This document shows, in pieces, positions 1-9,095 of a stretch of 29,998 nt of DNA. The notes under the pieces are model-generated. The model had not been told where the DNA came from and made no database searches. It saw nothing but the letters and a program-made list of their open reading frames with translations. The first letter of the stretch is position 1, and the number at the start of each line of letters is the position of its first letter. The stretch covers positions 1 through 29,998 of the forward strand of contig CAMLIZ010000047.1 in NCBI GenBank assembly GCA_946480245.1, read 5' to 3'. This DNA comes from an uncultured Pseudomonadota bacterium (lineage in GTDB: Bacteria; Pseudomonadota; Gammaproteobacteria; Burkholderiales; Burkholderiaceae). Made by a program: the position numbers and the translations under genes.

Positions 1-598
1 CCACCTTGCCCACCAGGTCGGCGCCCACGTCGGCGCCCTTGGTGAAGATGCCGCCACCCAGGCGCGCGAAGATCGAGATCAGCGACGAGCCGAAGGCCAG
101 GCCCAGCAGCGGCTTCAGTGCCGCTGCGTCCACCGTGGCGCCGTTGCCGCTGACGAACATGAAGAACAGGCTCACGCCCAGCAGGCCGAGGCCGACCACC
201 AGCATGCCGGTGATCGCGCCGCCCTTGAACGCGACGTTCAGCGCCGGCCCGATGCCCTGCGTGGCCGCCTGCGCCGTGCGCACGTTGGCGCGCACCGACA
301 CGTTCATGCCGATGAAGCCGCAGGCGCCGGAAAGCACTGCGCCGATCACGAAGCCCATGGCCGTGGTCTTGCCGAGGAAGAAGAAGATCAGCACCGCCAG
401 CACCACGCCCACGATGGCGATCGTCTTGTACTGCCGCGCGAGGTAGGCCGCCGCGCCTTGCTGGATCGCGCCGGAAATCTCCTGCATGCGCGCATTGCCT
501 GCGTCTTGCCGCAGGATCCAGCTTCTCTGCACAAACCCGTACAGCACGGCGGCAACGCCGCACGCCAGCGCCAAGTAAAGCGCCAAAGTGATCGACAT
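1..598 (-). CDS. hppA: Membrane-bound proton-translocating pyrophosphatase, N-terminal part (cut by window edge)
   Basis: An integral membrane enzyme that couples hydrolysis of pyrophosphate to ion pumping, normally H+. About 199 N-terminal residues are visible. The frame starts at an ATG with an AGAAGGAG ribosome-binding site at 607-614 and stays open to the edge. It opens with a hydrophobic helix, then the segment [16 protein letters not shown], two further hydrophobic helices, and finally [20 protein letters not shown]. That last motif is diagnostic of the M-PPase family and belongs to its pyrophosphate-binding region. The residues that separate K+-dependent from K+-independent enzymes, or Na+ from H+ pumps, lie outside the window, so the ion specificity is assumed. 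It is transcribed away from the soluble pyrophosphatase gene ppa. Confidence 0.93.
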   Translation of the reverse strand, partial: MSITLALYLALACGVAAVLYGFVQRSWILRQDAGNARMQEISGAIQQGAAAYLARQYKTIAIVGVVLAVLIFFFLGKTTAMGFVIGAVLSGACGFIGMNVSVRANVRTAQAATQGIGPALNVAFKGGAITGMLVVGLGLLGVSLFFMFVSGNGATVDAAALKPLLGLAFGSSLISIFARLGGGIFTKGADVGADLVGKV

Positions 599-807
599 GA
601 AGGCAGCTCCTTCTGGTTATGAGGCCCTGTGGATGAATGGCCCCTTCTTCGCTGGCGCAGGCATACACCGTGGCCGGGCAGGGGTCGCCGATCGATGCTA
701 CGGGAAGGCCCAGGCACTGGCAACGTGGCGGAAACACCGTGGCGTAGCGTCATCGTCACACGCTTGTCGTGCATCAAAGCAGTCAGGGCGGGGCAAGGCC
801 TCGCCCG

Positions 808-813
808 TAGAAT
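808..813 (+). promoter_or_regulatory. Possible -10 element for ppa
   Basis: TAGAAT lies 34 bases before the ppa start and matches TATAAT at five of six positions. No recognisable -35 hexamer sits 16-18 bases upstream. The 249-base gap between hppA and ppa must hold promoters for both directions. Apart from this hexamer and the hppA ribosome-binding site I see no clear site in it. Confidence 0.3.
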
Positions 814-847
814 CCGGGTTTTCCCTTGAGATCACCCGCTGAAAACC

Positions 848-1387
848 ATGAGCCTGCACAACGTGACGCCCGGCAGCCGCGCGCCGGAGGAGTTCAACGT
901 GATCATTGAGATTCCGATGAACGCGGATCCGATCAAGTACGAGGTCGACGAAGAGACCGGCGCACTGTTCGTGGACCGCTTCATGGGAACGGCCATGCAC
1001 TACCCGTGCAACTACGGCTACATCCCGCAGACGCTGGCCGACGACGGTGATCCGGTGGACGTGCTGGTGATCACGCCGTACCCGCTGATCCCCGGTGTCG
1101 TGGTTACCTGCAGGCCGATCGGCATCCTGAAGATGGAGGACGAAGCGGGCGGCGACAGCAAGCTGCTGGCCGTGCCGATCGACAAGATCCTGCCGATCTA
1201 CACCCACTGGCAGAAGCCCGAGGACATGAACGACCTGCGGCTGCATCAGATCCAGCACTTCTTCGAGCACTACAAGGATCTGGAAAAGGGCAAGTGGGTG
1301 AAGATCCTCGGCTGGGAGGGCCCGGAGAGCGCGCGCACCGAGGTGCGAACGGGCATCGCCACGTGGCAGAAGAAGCACGGCGCCTGA
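848..1387 (+). CDS. ppa: Inorganic pyrophosphatase, family I (soluble)
   Basis: A cytoplasmic Mg2+-dependent enzyme that hydrolyses pyrophosphate to two phosphates and so drives biosynthetic reactions forward. The 179-residue length fits bacterial family I enzymes (about 175). The signature DGDPVDVLV is at residues 66-74, with the metal-binding Asp66, Asp68 and Asp71 matching Asp65/67/70 of the E. coli enzyme. The substrate-binding [20 protein letters not shown] segment (residues 41-60) is also present. The gene is divergent from hppA and is followed by a strong intrinsic terminator, so it is probably a single-gene transcript. Confidence 0.97.
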   Translation: MSLHNVTPGSRAPEEFNVIIEIPMNADPIKYEVDEETGALFVDRFMGTAMHYPCNYGYIPQTLADDGDPVDVLVITPYPLIPGVVVTCRPIGILKMEDEAGGDSKLLAVPIDKILPIYTHWQKPEDMNDLRLHQIQHFFEHYKDLEKGKWVKILGWEGPESARTEVRTGIATWQKKHGA

Positions 1388-1408
1388 CCCTCGCTTCAAC
1401 CATTCCCC

Positions 1409-1434
1409 AGGGAGCCTTCGCGGCTCCCTTTTTC
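1409..1434 (+). terminator. Intrinsic terminator after ppa
   Basis: A perfect 8-bp stem, AGGGAGCC (1409-1416) with GGCTCCCT (1422-1429), closes a TTCGC loop and runs into TTTTTC. It begins 21 bases after the ppa stop codon. Confidence 0.9.
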
Positions 1435-1480
1435 GTTCTTCTCTACACTGCGCCTTTTCTCGAACTCCAGGGACGAACCG

Positions 1481-4201
1481 ATGCTGTTGCGCCTTCTGTC
1501 CGCCTGCGCGCTCCTGCTCACCTTGCTGCCGGCGGCGGCGCAGGCACCGGCCGCCGCCCTGAAACCCGTGCGGTCGGTGGAAGGCATCGCCGAATACCAA
1601 CTGCCCAACGGCCTGCAGGTGCTGCTGGCGCCCGATGACTCCAAGCCCACCACGACGGTGAACGTGACCTACCACGTCGGCTCGCGCATGGAGAACTACG
1701 GCGAGACCGGAATGGCGCATTTGCTCGAGCACCTGATGTTCAAGGGCACGCCGACCACGCCTGCGGTGTGGGCCGAGTTCACCAAGCGCGGGCTGCGTGC
1801 CAATGGCAGCACCTGGCTCGACCGAACGAACTACTTTGCCAGCTTTGCGGCGAACGACGCCAACCTGAAGTGGTATCTCGATTGGCAGGCCGACGCGATG
1901 ACGCACAGCTTCATCGCGCGCAAGGATCTCGACAGCGAGATGACGGTGGTGCGCAACGAGATGGAGATGGGCGAAAACAGCCCGGGCCGCATCCTGTTCG
2001 AAAAGACGATGGCTGCCATGTACCAGTGGCACAACTACGGCAAGTCCACGATCGGCGCGCGAGCCGACGTGGAGAACGTCGACATCGGTCGCCTGCAGGC
2101 CTTCTATCGCCTGTACTACCAGCCCGACAACGCCACGCTGATCGTCTCCGGCCGGTTCGATCCGCAGAAGGTGCTGGGGTGGGTGGAGGCGAGCTTTGGC
2201 CGCATCCCCAAGCCCAAGCGCGTGCTGCCCACGCTGTACACGCTCGACCCGGCACAGGACGGCGAGCGCAGTGTCACCTTGCGTCGCGTGGGCGGTGCAA
2301 CCATGCTGATGGCGGCCTATCACGTACCGCCGGGGGCAGCGCCGGACTTCGCTGCGGTCGAACTGCTGGCGCTTATCCTGGGCGACACGCCTTCCGGTCG
2401 GCTGCACAAACGGCTCGTCGAGGCCCAACTGGCGGCGAGTGTGTATGGCGACACGCTGGCATTGCATGATCCGGGTGCCGCGTTCTGGGGCGCACAGCTG
2501 GCGCCGGGGCAGGACCTTGCAAAGGCGCGCGATGTCCTGCTGTCTGTTGTGGAGGGCCTGAGTGCCGAGCCCGTGACGCAGGAGGAACTCGACCGCGCGA
2601 AGGCCAAGTGGCTGAAGGGCTGGGACCTGCAGTTCACCAACCCGGAGCGGGTGGGGGTGGCACTGTCGGAGTCGATCGCGCTGGGTGACTGGCGCATGTT
2701 CTTCCTGTTGCGCGACCGCGTGCGCGACGCGACGCTGGCTGACGTGCAGCGGGTGGCTCGGGAGCGGCTGCTGCAGTCGAACCGCACGCTGGGCGAGTAC
2801 ATTCCCACGGATCATCCGCAGCGTGCGCCTGCCCCCGCGATGGTGGATGTGCAGCAGCAGTTGAAGGACTTCAAGCCTCAGGCCGCGGCGGCTGCCGTGG
2901 CGGCGTTCGACGCGACGCCGGCCAACATCGATCGCAACACACAGCGATTCGCGCTTGCCAGCGGCTTGCAGGCGGCGTTGCTGCCCAAACCGACACGCGG
3001 TAATGCGGTGCACGCGACGCTTACTCTGCACTACGGCGACGAGAAGAGCCTGTTCGGGCAGGGTGAGATCGCCTCCACGGTGGCTGCCATGCTCGACAAG
3101 GGCACCGTGCACCTGAGCCGCGAGCAGATTCAGGACCGGCTCGATCAGCTCAAGACCGAGCTGTCCATCGGTGGTGGCGCGGGCGCCATGACAGTGAACA
3201 TCGTGTCCCGTCGCGACACCATCGCGGATGCGATCGCGTTGGTGGGGCAGTTGCTGCGCGAGCCCAGTTTCCCCGGCAACGCCCTCGAGGAACTGCAGCG
3301 TCAGGGCCTCACGGCCGTGCAGCAGCAGCGCGACGACCCGCAGGCCATCGTGGGCAACGCGCTCGCGCGCCATGGCAATCCCTATCCGCGCGGTGACGTC
3401 CGATATGCCCGCACTTTCGACGAGATTGCGGACGACATCAAGGCGGTGGACGTGGCGCAGCTGCGCGAGTTTCACCGCCGCTTCTACGGTGCCAACCATG
3501 CCCAGTTCGGCGCCGCCGGTGACATGGATGTGGCTGCGGTACGCAAGGCGCTCGACGCTGCGTTCGGCGACTGGAACAGCCCCACATCCTTCACGCGTGT
3601 GCCCGACCCGCTGGTTGCACCCGCACCGGCACGCCTGGTGTTCGAAACGCCCGACAAGCAGAACGCCGTGCTCGGCGTGCAGCAGCACGTGCCCTTGAAC
3701 GACCTGTCCCCTGACTACGCGGCCTTCATGCTGGGGAACTTCATGCTGGGTTCGGGCGGCGATTCACGGCTGTGGAAGCGCATCCGCGAACGCGAAGGGC
3801 TGTCGTACGGCATCTACAGCTACGTCGGCTGGAGCAACTTCGAGCCCAATTCCGTCTGGGGTGCGTCAGCCATCTTCGCGCCGCAGAACCGCGACAAGGT
3901 GGAGCAGGGCTTAAGCGAGGAAGTGCAGCGCGTGCTGCGCGAAGGCTATACGGCCCATGAGGTAGAGAGCGCTCGCAACGCGCTGCTCAACTTCCGGCGA
4001 CTCGGCCGTGCGCAAGACGGCCAGTTGGCTGCTCAGCTGGCCAGCAATACCTATCTCGGCCGCACCTTCGCGATCTCGGCGAAGGTGGACGAGCAACTCG
4101 CAGTCTTGGGTGTCGAGCAGGTGAACGCGGTGCTGCGCAAGTACCTGGACCCCAAGGCCTTCGTCACCAGCGTGGCCGGCGACTTCAAGAAGAAGCCTTG
4201 A
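1481..4201 (+). CDS. Exported M16-family zinc metalloprotease, two-half (pitrilysin/insulinase-like)
   Basis: A 906-residue protein with a Sec signal peptide (residues 1-22, ending AAAQA), so it is expected in the periplasm. The N-terminal half carries the inverted zinc motif HLLEH at residues 80-84, with a third ligand Glu160 in VVRNE, 76 residues after His84 as the family requires. The C-terminal half (about 480-900) repeats the fold without a zinc motif. It keeps the Arg/Tyr element RIREREGLSYG (Tyr776) that shapes the substrate cavity in M16 enzymes. The family cleaves oligopeptides and small unfolded proteins inside a closed chamber, and the substrate here is unknown. AGGGAC upstream is a modest ribosome-binding site. 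The last 17 bases overlap the convergent COG3146 gene. Confidence 0.93.
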   Translation: MLLRLLSACALLLTLLPAAAQAPAAALKPVRSVEGIAEYQLPNGLQVLLAPDDSKPTTTVNVTYHVGSRMENYGETGMAHLLEHLMFKGTPTTPAVWAEFTKRGLRANGSTWLDRTNYFASFAANDANLKWYLDWQADAMTHSFIARKDLDSEMTVVRNEMEMGENSPGRILFEKTMAAMYQWHNYGKSTIGARADVENVDIGRLQAFYRLYYQPDNATLIVSGRFDPQKVLGWVEASFGRIPKPKRVLPTLYTLDPAQDGERSVTLRRVGGATMLMAAYHVPPGAAPDFAAVELLALILGDTPSGRLHKRLVEAQLAASVYGDTLALHDPGAAFWGAQLAPGQDLAKARDVLLSVVEGLSAEPVTQEELDRAKAKWLKGWDLQFTNPERVGVALSESIALGDWRMFFLLRDRVRDATLADVQRVARERLLQSNRTLGEYIPTDHPQRAPAPAMVDVQQQLKDFKPQAAAAAVAAFDATPANIDRNTQRFALASGLQAALLPKPTRGNAVHATLTLHYGDEKSLFGQGEIASTVAAMLDKGTVHLSREQIQDRLDQLKTELSIGGGAGAMTVNIVSRRDTIADAIALVGQLLREPSFPGNALEELQRQGLTAVQQQRDDPQAIVGNALARHGNPYPRGDVRYARTFDEIADDIKAVDVAQLREFHRRFYGANHAQFGAAGDMDVAAVRKALDAAFGDWNSPTSFTRVPDPLVAPAPARLVFETPDKQNAVLGVQQHVPLNDLSPDYAAFMLGNFMLGSGGDSRLWKRIREREGLSYGIYSYVGWSNFEPNSVWGASAIFAPQNRDKVEQGLSEEVQRVLREGYTAHEVESARNALLNFRRLGRAQDGQLAAQLASNTYLGRTFAISAKVDEQLAVLGVEQVNAVLRKYLDPKAFVTSVAGDFKKKP

Positions 4202-5369
4202 ACGGATTGCGCTCGCGCAGTTCGTCCACGTAGGCCTCGATCCCGGCGCCCTCGCGCTCGAGGAAGTCCGCCACCGCGCCTGCGAAGCGTGCGTGGGCCA
4301 GCCAGTGCGCCGAACGGGTGCGCACCGGCAGCAGGCCGCGCGCCATCTTGTGCTCGCCCTGCGCACCGCCTTCGAACAGCTCGAAGCCTTGTTCGATGCA
4401 CCAGTGCAAGGGCTGGTAGTAGCAGGCCTCGAAATGCAGCAGCGGCACATGCTCGACCGCGCCCCAATAGCGGCCCCAGGCGCGGCCGCGCTGCGAGTCC
4501 ACCGCGATCAGCGAGGCCGCGATGCGTTGCCCGGCCCTTTCGGCCACGAACATCACCCAATGCTGCGGCATGTAGCGCGCCATGCGACGAAAGAAGTCGC
4601 GGGTGAGGTAGGGCGTGGAGTGGTGCGCCCGGTACGTGGCCGTGTAGCAGCGGTAAAAGAAGTCCCACAACCGGTCGTCGATCGCGCTGCCCACGTGCAC
4701 CGAGAAGCGCACGTCGGCTTCGGCGACGCGGCGCCGCTCCTGCTGGATCTTTTTGCGCTTCTCGCGCTGCAGGCCGGCCAGGAACTCCGCAAAGCTGGCG
4801 TAGCCACCGGCGCGATTGCGCCAGTGGAATTGCACGGTGCTGCGCGGCATCCAGCCTTCGGCGAGCGCCGCCTGCACGTCGGGCTCGTCACCGAACAGCA
4901 GGTGCGCCGATGACAGCTGGCTGCCGCGCGCCAGCTCGGTGATCGCTCGCACCAGGACGCGGCGTGCGGAGTCGTCATCGGCGAGCAGGCGTGCACCGCT
5001 GACGGGCGTGAACGGCACGCCGCACAACAGCTTCGGGTAGTAGGCCAGGCCATGGCGCTCGTAGGCGTCGGCCCAGGCCCAGTCGAACACGTACTCCCCG
5101 TAGGAGTGGGCCTTCAGGTACAGCGGGCAGGCTGCCGCGAGCGTATCGCCGCGCCATAGGGTGAGGTGATGCGGCGCCCAGCCGGTGCGCGCCACAGCGC
5201 TGCCGGACTCGTGCAAAGCCGCGAGGTATTCGTGCCGCATGAACGGCGTCGGTTCGGACTGGCGTTGCAGCAGCGCATTCCAAGCCGCGGGGTCGACCGC
5301 AGCCGGGTCATCGTGCACCTGCAGGCGGAACTCTTCTTGCATCGTCATGCGCGAGTCCCAGTGTCCCAT
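4185..5369 (-). CDS. COG3146 / FemAB-like GNAT-fold acyltransferase of unknown substrate
   Basis: A 394-residue soluble protein with no signal peptide or membrane segment. It resembles the COG3146 (DUF482, FemAB_like) family: an N-terminal segment with PTPFMRHEYLAALHESGS, then YGEYVFDWAWADAYERHG, and a C-terminal GNAT-like half with HLLFGDEPD and FFYRCYTATY. Members are annotated as predicted N-acyltransferases, sometimes as peptidoglycan-related, but the substrate is not established. Starts at 5348 or 5342 (MTMQEEF) are equally possible, because no start has a strong ribosome-binding site. The 3' end overlaps the M16 protease gene tail to tail by 17 bases, and the 5' end is divergent from glnB with a 57-base gap. 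Confidence 0.87.
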   Translation of the reverse strand: MGHWDSRMTMQEEFRLQVHDDPAAVDPAAWNALLQRQSEPTPFMRHEYLAALHESGSAVARTGWAPHHLTLWRGDTLAAACPLYLKAHSYGEYVFDWAWADAYERHGLAYYPKLLCGVPFTPVSGARLLADDDSARRVLVRAITELARGSQLSSAHLLFGDEPDVQAALAEGWMPRSTVQFHWRNRAGGYASFAEFLAGLQREKRKKIQQERRRVAEADVRFSVHVGSAIDDRLWDFFYRCYTATYRAHHSTPYLTRDFFRRMARYMPQHWVMFVAERAGQRIAASLIAVDSQRGRAWGRYWGAVEHVPLLHFEACYYQPLHWCIEQGFELFEGGAQGEHKMARGLLPVRTRSAHWLAHARFAGAVADFLEREGAGIEAYVDELRERNPFKASS

Positions 5370-5387
5370 GCACGCGTTGTTCCATGA

Positions 5388-5771
<384 letters not shown>

Positions 5772-5777
<6 letters not shown>

Positions 5778-6362
5778 GCTTCGATAGTCGTCTGGCCGCG
5801 AGGCGCCCATGGCGAGGGCCGTGAGCCGGTCGAGCAGCGGCGCTGCCGCGGTGTCGACCTGCAGCACAGAGTGTTGCTCGGGTGAGAGGAAGCCGTGCGC
5901 CACCGTCTGCTGCAAGAATTCGAGCAGCGGGTCGTAGTAGCCGGCCACGTTGAGCAGCCCGACAGGCTTGTCGTGGTAACCGAGCTGGCGCCAGGTCCAG
6001 ACCTCGAACAGCTCCTCGAAGGTGCCGATGCCGCCGGGCAGTGCGATGAACGCATCCGCCTGTTCGGCCATCATCTGCTTGCGCGCGTGCATCGTGGGCA
6101 CTACGTGCAGCGTGGTGAGGCCCCGGTGGCCCACCTCGCGCTGCATCAGGGATTCGGGAATGACGCCCAGCGCCTCACCGCCAGCTTCCAGCACCGCGTC
6201 CGCCACCTCCCCCATCAGTCCGACCTTGCCGCCGCCGTAAACGAGGCGCCAGCCGCGATCGCCGAGCAGGCGCCCCAGTTCTCGAGCAGCGGCAGAGAAC
6301 GCGGGGGCGTCACCATGGCGCGAACCACAGTAGACGCAAACCGACAGGCGCCGGGCGCTCAT
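5772..6362 (-). CDS. LOG-family nucleoside 5'-monophosphate phosphoribohydrolase (TIGR00730)
   Basis: A cytoplasmic Rossmann-fold enzyme. Characterised family members cleave cytokinin riboside monophosphate or plain AMP into base and ribose 5-phosphate. The signature [17 protein letters not shown] runs over residues 108-124 and GGGKVGLMG over residues 43-51. The start chosen at 6362 gives an ATGA overlap with the dgkA stop and 196 residues; an in-frame ATG at 6380 would add six. It is the last gene of the sigma factor operon. In a bacterium with no shown plant association, nucleotide salvage is as likely as cytokinin activation, and the sequence cannot separate the two. Confidence 0.92.
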
Positions 6363-6739
6363 CGGCCGAAGCGCTGCCAAAGCGCCGCCAACCAGATGGC
6401 AGCGCAGGTGGTGGTGGAGAGCAGCACCGCGGCGCTAGCGATGTCCTTCGCCCGCTTGGACAGTGGGTGCAATTCGTAAGACACCCGATCGACGGCCGCT
6501 TCCACGCTGGAGTTGAGCAGTTCGACTACCAGGATCAGCATGACCGAGCCGCCGAGCAGGGCTACCTCCACCCAGGTGGTGCCGAGCCAGAACGCCGCTG
6601 GCAGCAGCAGCACGGCGAGCCAGCACTCCTGGCGGAACGCGCTCTCCCCGGCGTAGGCTGCGCCCAGGCCGTTGAGCGAATGCCCGAAGGCATAAGCAAT
6701 ACGTGTGAGGCCGGTGCGGCCCTTGTGCGGGTTGGTCAT
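6359..6739 (-). CDS. dgkA: Diacylglycerol kinase (prokaryotic DgkA type)
   Basis: A small inner-membrane enzyme that phosphorylates diacylglycerol to phosphatidic acid, recycling lipid released during envelope synthesis. The product has 126 residues with three hydrophobic helices. The family signature is clear: ESAFRQE near the N-terminus, [15 protein letters not shown] and [13 protein letters not shown]. The start at MTNPHKG fits related proteins; an ATG at 6748, six bases after the RDD stop, would add three residues. Neither has a clear ribosome-binding site, which suggests translational coupling. It overlaps the LOG gene by ATGA. Confidence 0.95.
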   Translation of the reverse strand: MTNPHKGRTGLTRIAYAFGHSLNGLGAAYAGESAFRQECWLAVLLLPAAFWLGTTWVEVALLGGSVMLILVVELLNSSVEAAVDRVSYELHPLSKRAKDIASAAVLLSTTTCAAIWLAALWQRFGR

Positions 6740-6754
6740 CGCGCGCATTTTCGG

Positions 6755-7267
6755 TCAGCGCCGTGACGGCCGCCTGAAGGTGACCAGGCGCGTGCCGCAA
6801 AGCAGGTCGTGCAAAAACTGACGCTGAGGCAACACCAGCGACAGCGCAGCGTAGAACCCGATCCATGCCATCACGGCACCGATGTAGGCCGGCGTGGATT
6901 GCAGTGCTGCGAGGTGGGAGGCCCACAGTCCGGGTACGAACCAGAGCCAGCACGCGATGTAGCGCAGGGTTGCGCGCCATGTCGCCACCGGCTCCCCGCC
7001 TGCGCCGACGAGCCGGATGTGCCAGGTCTGCATCGGCAGCGTCTGGCCGCTGCGCGTCCAGCACCAGACGAAGTACAGGCCGATCGCCGTGAACAGACTG
7101 GCCAGCAGGCCGGATCGGCCCTGCAAGCCGTTGCGCTGCTGGGTGGCAACGCCGTACGCGAGCGCGACGACGAATACGACGCCGAACAAGAGCACGCCTT
7201 CGTACAGAAAACATGCGAACCGGCGCGTCAAGGGCGGCGCCTCGAGCCCGGGGTCGTCCGTGCTCAC
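6755..7267 (-). CDS. RDD-family membrane protein
   Basis: A 170-residue inner-membrane protein with about four hydrophobic stretches (near residues 22-42, 52-70, 103-120 and 128-147). It has the RDD-family layout: an Arg-containing first helix (LTRRFACFLYEG) and a C-terminal FLHDLLCGTRLV. RDD proteins have no general function; a few act as Na+/H+ antiporters. The start is GTG, with its GTGA overlapping the DUF3106 stop codon, which indicates translational coupling. Its place downstream of an exported protein and a sigma factor may point to an envelope role, but that is inference. Confidence 0.88.
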   Translation of the reverse strand: MSTDDPGLEAPPLTRRFACFLYEGVLLFGVVFVVALAYGVATQQRNGLQGRSGLLASLFTAIGLYFVWCWTRSGQTLPMQTWHIRLVGAGGEPVATWRATLRYIACWLWFVPGLWASHLAALQSTPAYIGAVMAWIGFYAALSLVLPQRQFLHDLLCGTRLVTFRRPSRR

Positions 7268-8037
7268 CGGCGCGACGGGGCGGACGCCGGCGGCAGCGGT
7301 ACGCGGGTGCCCGCGGCCTGCGCGCCGCGCTTGGGCAGCAGTGTGCTTCGGTCAACGAAGCCCGGCGTTGCCGCCACCTTCGGCAGGCCTGGCTGCTGAT
7401 GCGCAGGCGGGGCCGGCAGTTGTGAGACAAGGTGCGTGGTGGCACCCGGCTTTGCCTGCACCACGGTAGGAGCGACGGCCTTGACCTCGCCCGGCGGCGC
7501 GGCAGAGACGATGTTCGACTTCTGCCCGGCAGAACCCGTGCGGGCGGGCGCCCGGCGAGCCGCGGCACTGGCGGGCTGGGCGTGCGCCGCCAGTTGACGC
7601 CTCTGGTCGGGCGGCAGCGCTTGATATCGCTCCCACAATGCCTGCCGCTCAGCCGGACTCATCTGCCGCAGTTCCTGGTAGCGCAGGCGCGCTTCTCCAC
7701 GCTCCTTGGGCGACATGCGCGCCCATTCGCTCATCCGCGCCTGGATACGCTGCCGCTCATCGGGTGACATGCGGGGGAAGCGGGCTGCGATCTTCAGCCA
7801 CTTGGCCTTGCCATCCGAATCCATCGTGGGCCAGTCGTGCTCCAGCGGAGCCAGCGCCGAGCGCTGCGCCGGCGTGAGTTCCTGCCAACTGGCGCTGCCA
7901 ACCCGCAGCGGGGCGGCGGCGGACGGGGGCGGACGCCGCGCGTGTTCTCCGCCGGGCTGGCCCGCCGTCGCTGAAGCTGCCAGCGCTCCAGCGGCTAGCA
8001 ACACGCAAAGCAGCGAAACCTTGCCGGGTGCCGCCAT
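7264..8037 (-). CDS. DUF3106 exported helical-repeat protein
   Basis: A 257-residue protein with a signal peptide (residues 1-25, ending SATA), so it is probably periplasmic. The core (54-149) is a run of 18-residue repeats starting at 54, 72, 90, 108 and 126: LTPAQR, MDSDGK, MSPDER, MSPKER and MSPAER, with a partial LPPDQR after them. Each unit opens with a hydrophobic residue plus Ser/Thr-Pro and continues as a charged helix. This resembles LTxxQ-type periplasmic sensors such as CpxP, Spy and CnrX, but homology is not shown. The C-terminal 100 residues are Pro/Ala-rich and probably unstructured. The ribosome-binding site CAGGAG lies over the DUF3619 stop codon region. Function is unknown. 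Confidence 0.87.
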   Translation of the reverse strand: MAAPGKVSLLCVLLAAGALAASATAGQPGGEHARRPPPSAAAPLRVGSASWQELTPAQRSALAPLEHDWPTMDSDGKAKWLKIAARFPRMSPDERQRIQARMSEWARMSPKERGEARLRYQELRQMSPAERQALWERYQALPPDQRRQLAAHAQPASAAARRAPARTGSAGQKSNIVSAAPPGEVKAVAPTVVQAKPGATTHLVSQLPAPPAHQQPGLPKVAATPGFVDRSTLLPKRGAQAAGTRVPLPPASAPSRR

Positions 8038-8043
8038 CCGCCG

Positions 8044-8484
8044 CTACTCCTGCGCCGTCTTGAGAAATTCGGCGAACCCGGCGTCCCGGTAAGCGTCGGG
8101 GGGCAGCTTGTCCGCCAGCAGGGCGACGTCGATCTCCGCCGCTGCCGCCACTTGGGTGCGGTCATGAACCTCTTCGATCACCGAAAGCCCCGCCAGCAGC
8201 AGCACCAGGGGTGCAAAAGATGCCAGCTTCAGCCACCAGGAGAAGCCGCCGCCCAGAATTGCGGCGGAACGACCTGCGAGCACCGTTGCGCTCGCAGGTT
8301 GAGCCGCGCTGCGGCGCGATTCGCGCGCACGTTCGAGCGCACGCTCGCGAGCAAAGCGCAAGCGCTCGGCGACATCGCTCGGCGTGTGCTCGGCGGACTC
8401 GCTCAAGCGCGCCGTTACCCGGTGTGCGAAGCGAGCTTGAACGGCCTCCCGGTCACGGGGGATGTACAGCTTGGAGTTGTTCAT
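8044..8484 (-). CDS. DUF3619 one-pass membrane protein, candidate anti-sigma factor
   Basis: A 146-residue protein in three parts: a charged N-terminal region (1-75, rich in Arg and Glu, predicted cytoplasmic), one transmembrane helix (about 84-103, WWLKLASFAPLVLLLAGLSV), and a short C-terminal tail with the conserved-looking LPPDAYRDAGFAEFLKTAQ. It matches DUF3619, a family of unknown function usually found beside an ECF sigma gene in betaproteobacteria. Its start overlaps the sigma stop as ATGA, so the two proteins are made together. The topology and coupling fit an anti-sigma factor, but I see no recognised anti-sigma motif such as a zinc-binding HxxxCxxC. Confidence 0.86.
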   Translation of the reverse strand: MNNSKLYIPRDREAVQARFAHRVTARLSESAEHTPSDVAERLRFARERALERARESRRSAAQPASATVLAGRSAAILGGGFSWWLKLASFAPLVLLLAGLSVIEEVHDRTQVAAAAEIDVALLADKLPPDAYRDAGFAEFLKTAQE

Positions 8485-9095
8485 GGCGCGATTCCCTTGG
8501 ATCGAAGGGCCTTGGCCAGCGCGTGTACTGCTCGCGAGCAGTGCGTCTTGACACTGCCCTCGGAGCAGCCCATCACCGCAGCGGTTTCAGCGACGTCGAG
8601 TTCTTCCCAGTAACGCAAGAGAAACGCCTCGCGTTGACGTGCGGGCAACAAAGCAACTTCGGTGTCGATCAGTAGCAGCATCTGCGAGCGCGCCACTGAG
8701 TCCGCTGCACTTTCCTGTGCGACGTTGCCTCCCGCCGACTCCAGCATCTCCAGCAGATCGAAGTCGCCATCATCCCCGCCGCCGTCGAAGTCCGACAGGT
8801 TATGCAGTACCGCGTTGCGCACTTTTTGGCGCCGGAACCAGTCCATCGTGGCGTTGGACAGGATGCGCTGGAACAGAAGCGGCAATTCGGCAGGGGGCCT
8901 GTCGGAGTATTTCTCGGCCAGGCGGATCATGGCGTCCTGCACGATGTCCAGCGCGGCGTCGTCATCCCGTACGGCGTAGGCCGTGCGCTTGAATGCCCGC
9001 TTTTCGACGCTCTTGAGGAAGTCCGTGAGTTCTTTGTCGCTCGCCAAGGGAGTCAGGCCCGCCGGGCCCGGCATGGGAAGCGCAGGATTATGCAT
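8481..9095 (-). CDS. ECF-type RNA polymerase sigma factor
   Basis: A 204-residue sigma-70 family protein with regions 2 and 4 only. Region 2 (about 25-92) includes DDDAALDIVQDAMIRLAEKY and FQRILSNATMDWFRRQK. Region 4 (about 138-197) has the LPARQREAFLLRYWEELDVAETAAVMGCSEGSVKTH helix-turn-helix portion, with the recognition part GCSEGSVKTHCSRA. An Asp/Gly-rich linker (102-112) separates them. The start at 9095 (MHNPALP) was chosen because upstream codons run into the ilvB promoter region; the frame is open to 9197. It heads a six-gene operon and is divergent from ilvB. What signal it answers is not known. Confidence 0.93.
   Translation of the reverse strand: MHNPALPMPGPAGLTPLASDKELTDFLKSVEKRAFKRTAYAVRDDDAALDIVQDAMIRLAEKYSDRPPAELPLLFQRILSNATMDWFRRQKVRNAVLHNLSDFDGGGDDGDFDLLEMLESAGGNVAQESAADSVARSQMLLLIDTEVALLPARQREAFLLRYWEELDVAETAAVMGCSEGSVKTHCSRAVHALAKALRSKGIAP

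Noticed and set aside
665..743. A 10-base direct repeat ACACCGTGGC (665-674 and 734-743) between hppA and ppa
   Set aside because: Two copies 69 bases apart in GC-rich DNA can occur by chance, and they have no dyad symmetry.
698..3688. A 996-codon open frame antisense to ppa and the M16 protease
   Set aside because: It is composed of Arg-, His- and Gly-rich sequence with no domain, signal peptide or plausible start. GC-rich third codon positions of the sense genes keep the opposite frame free of stops.
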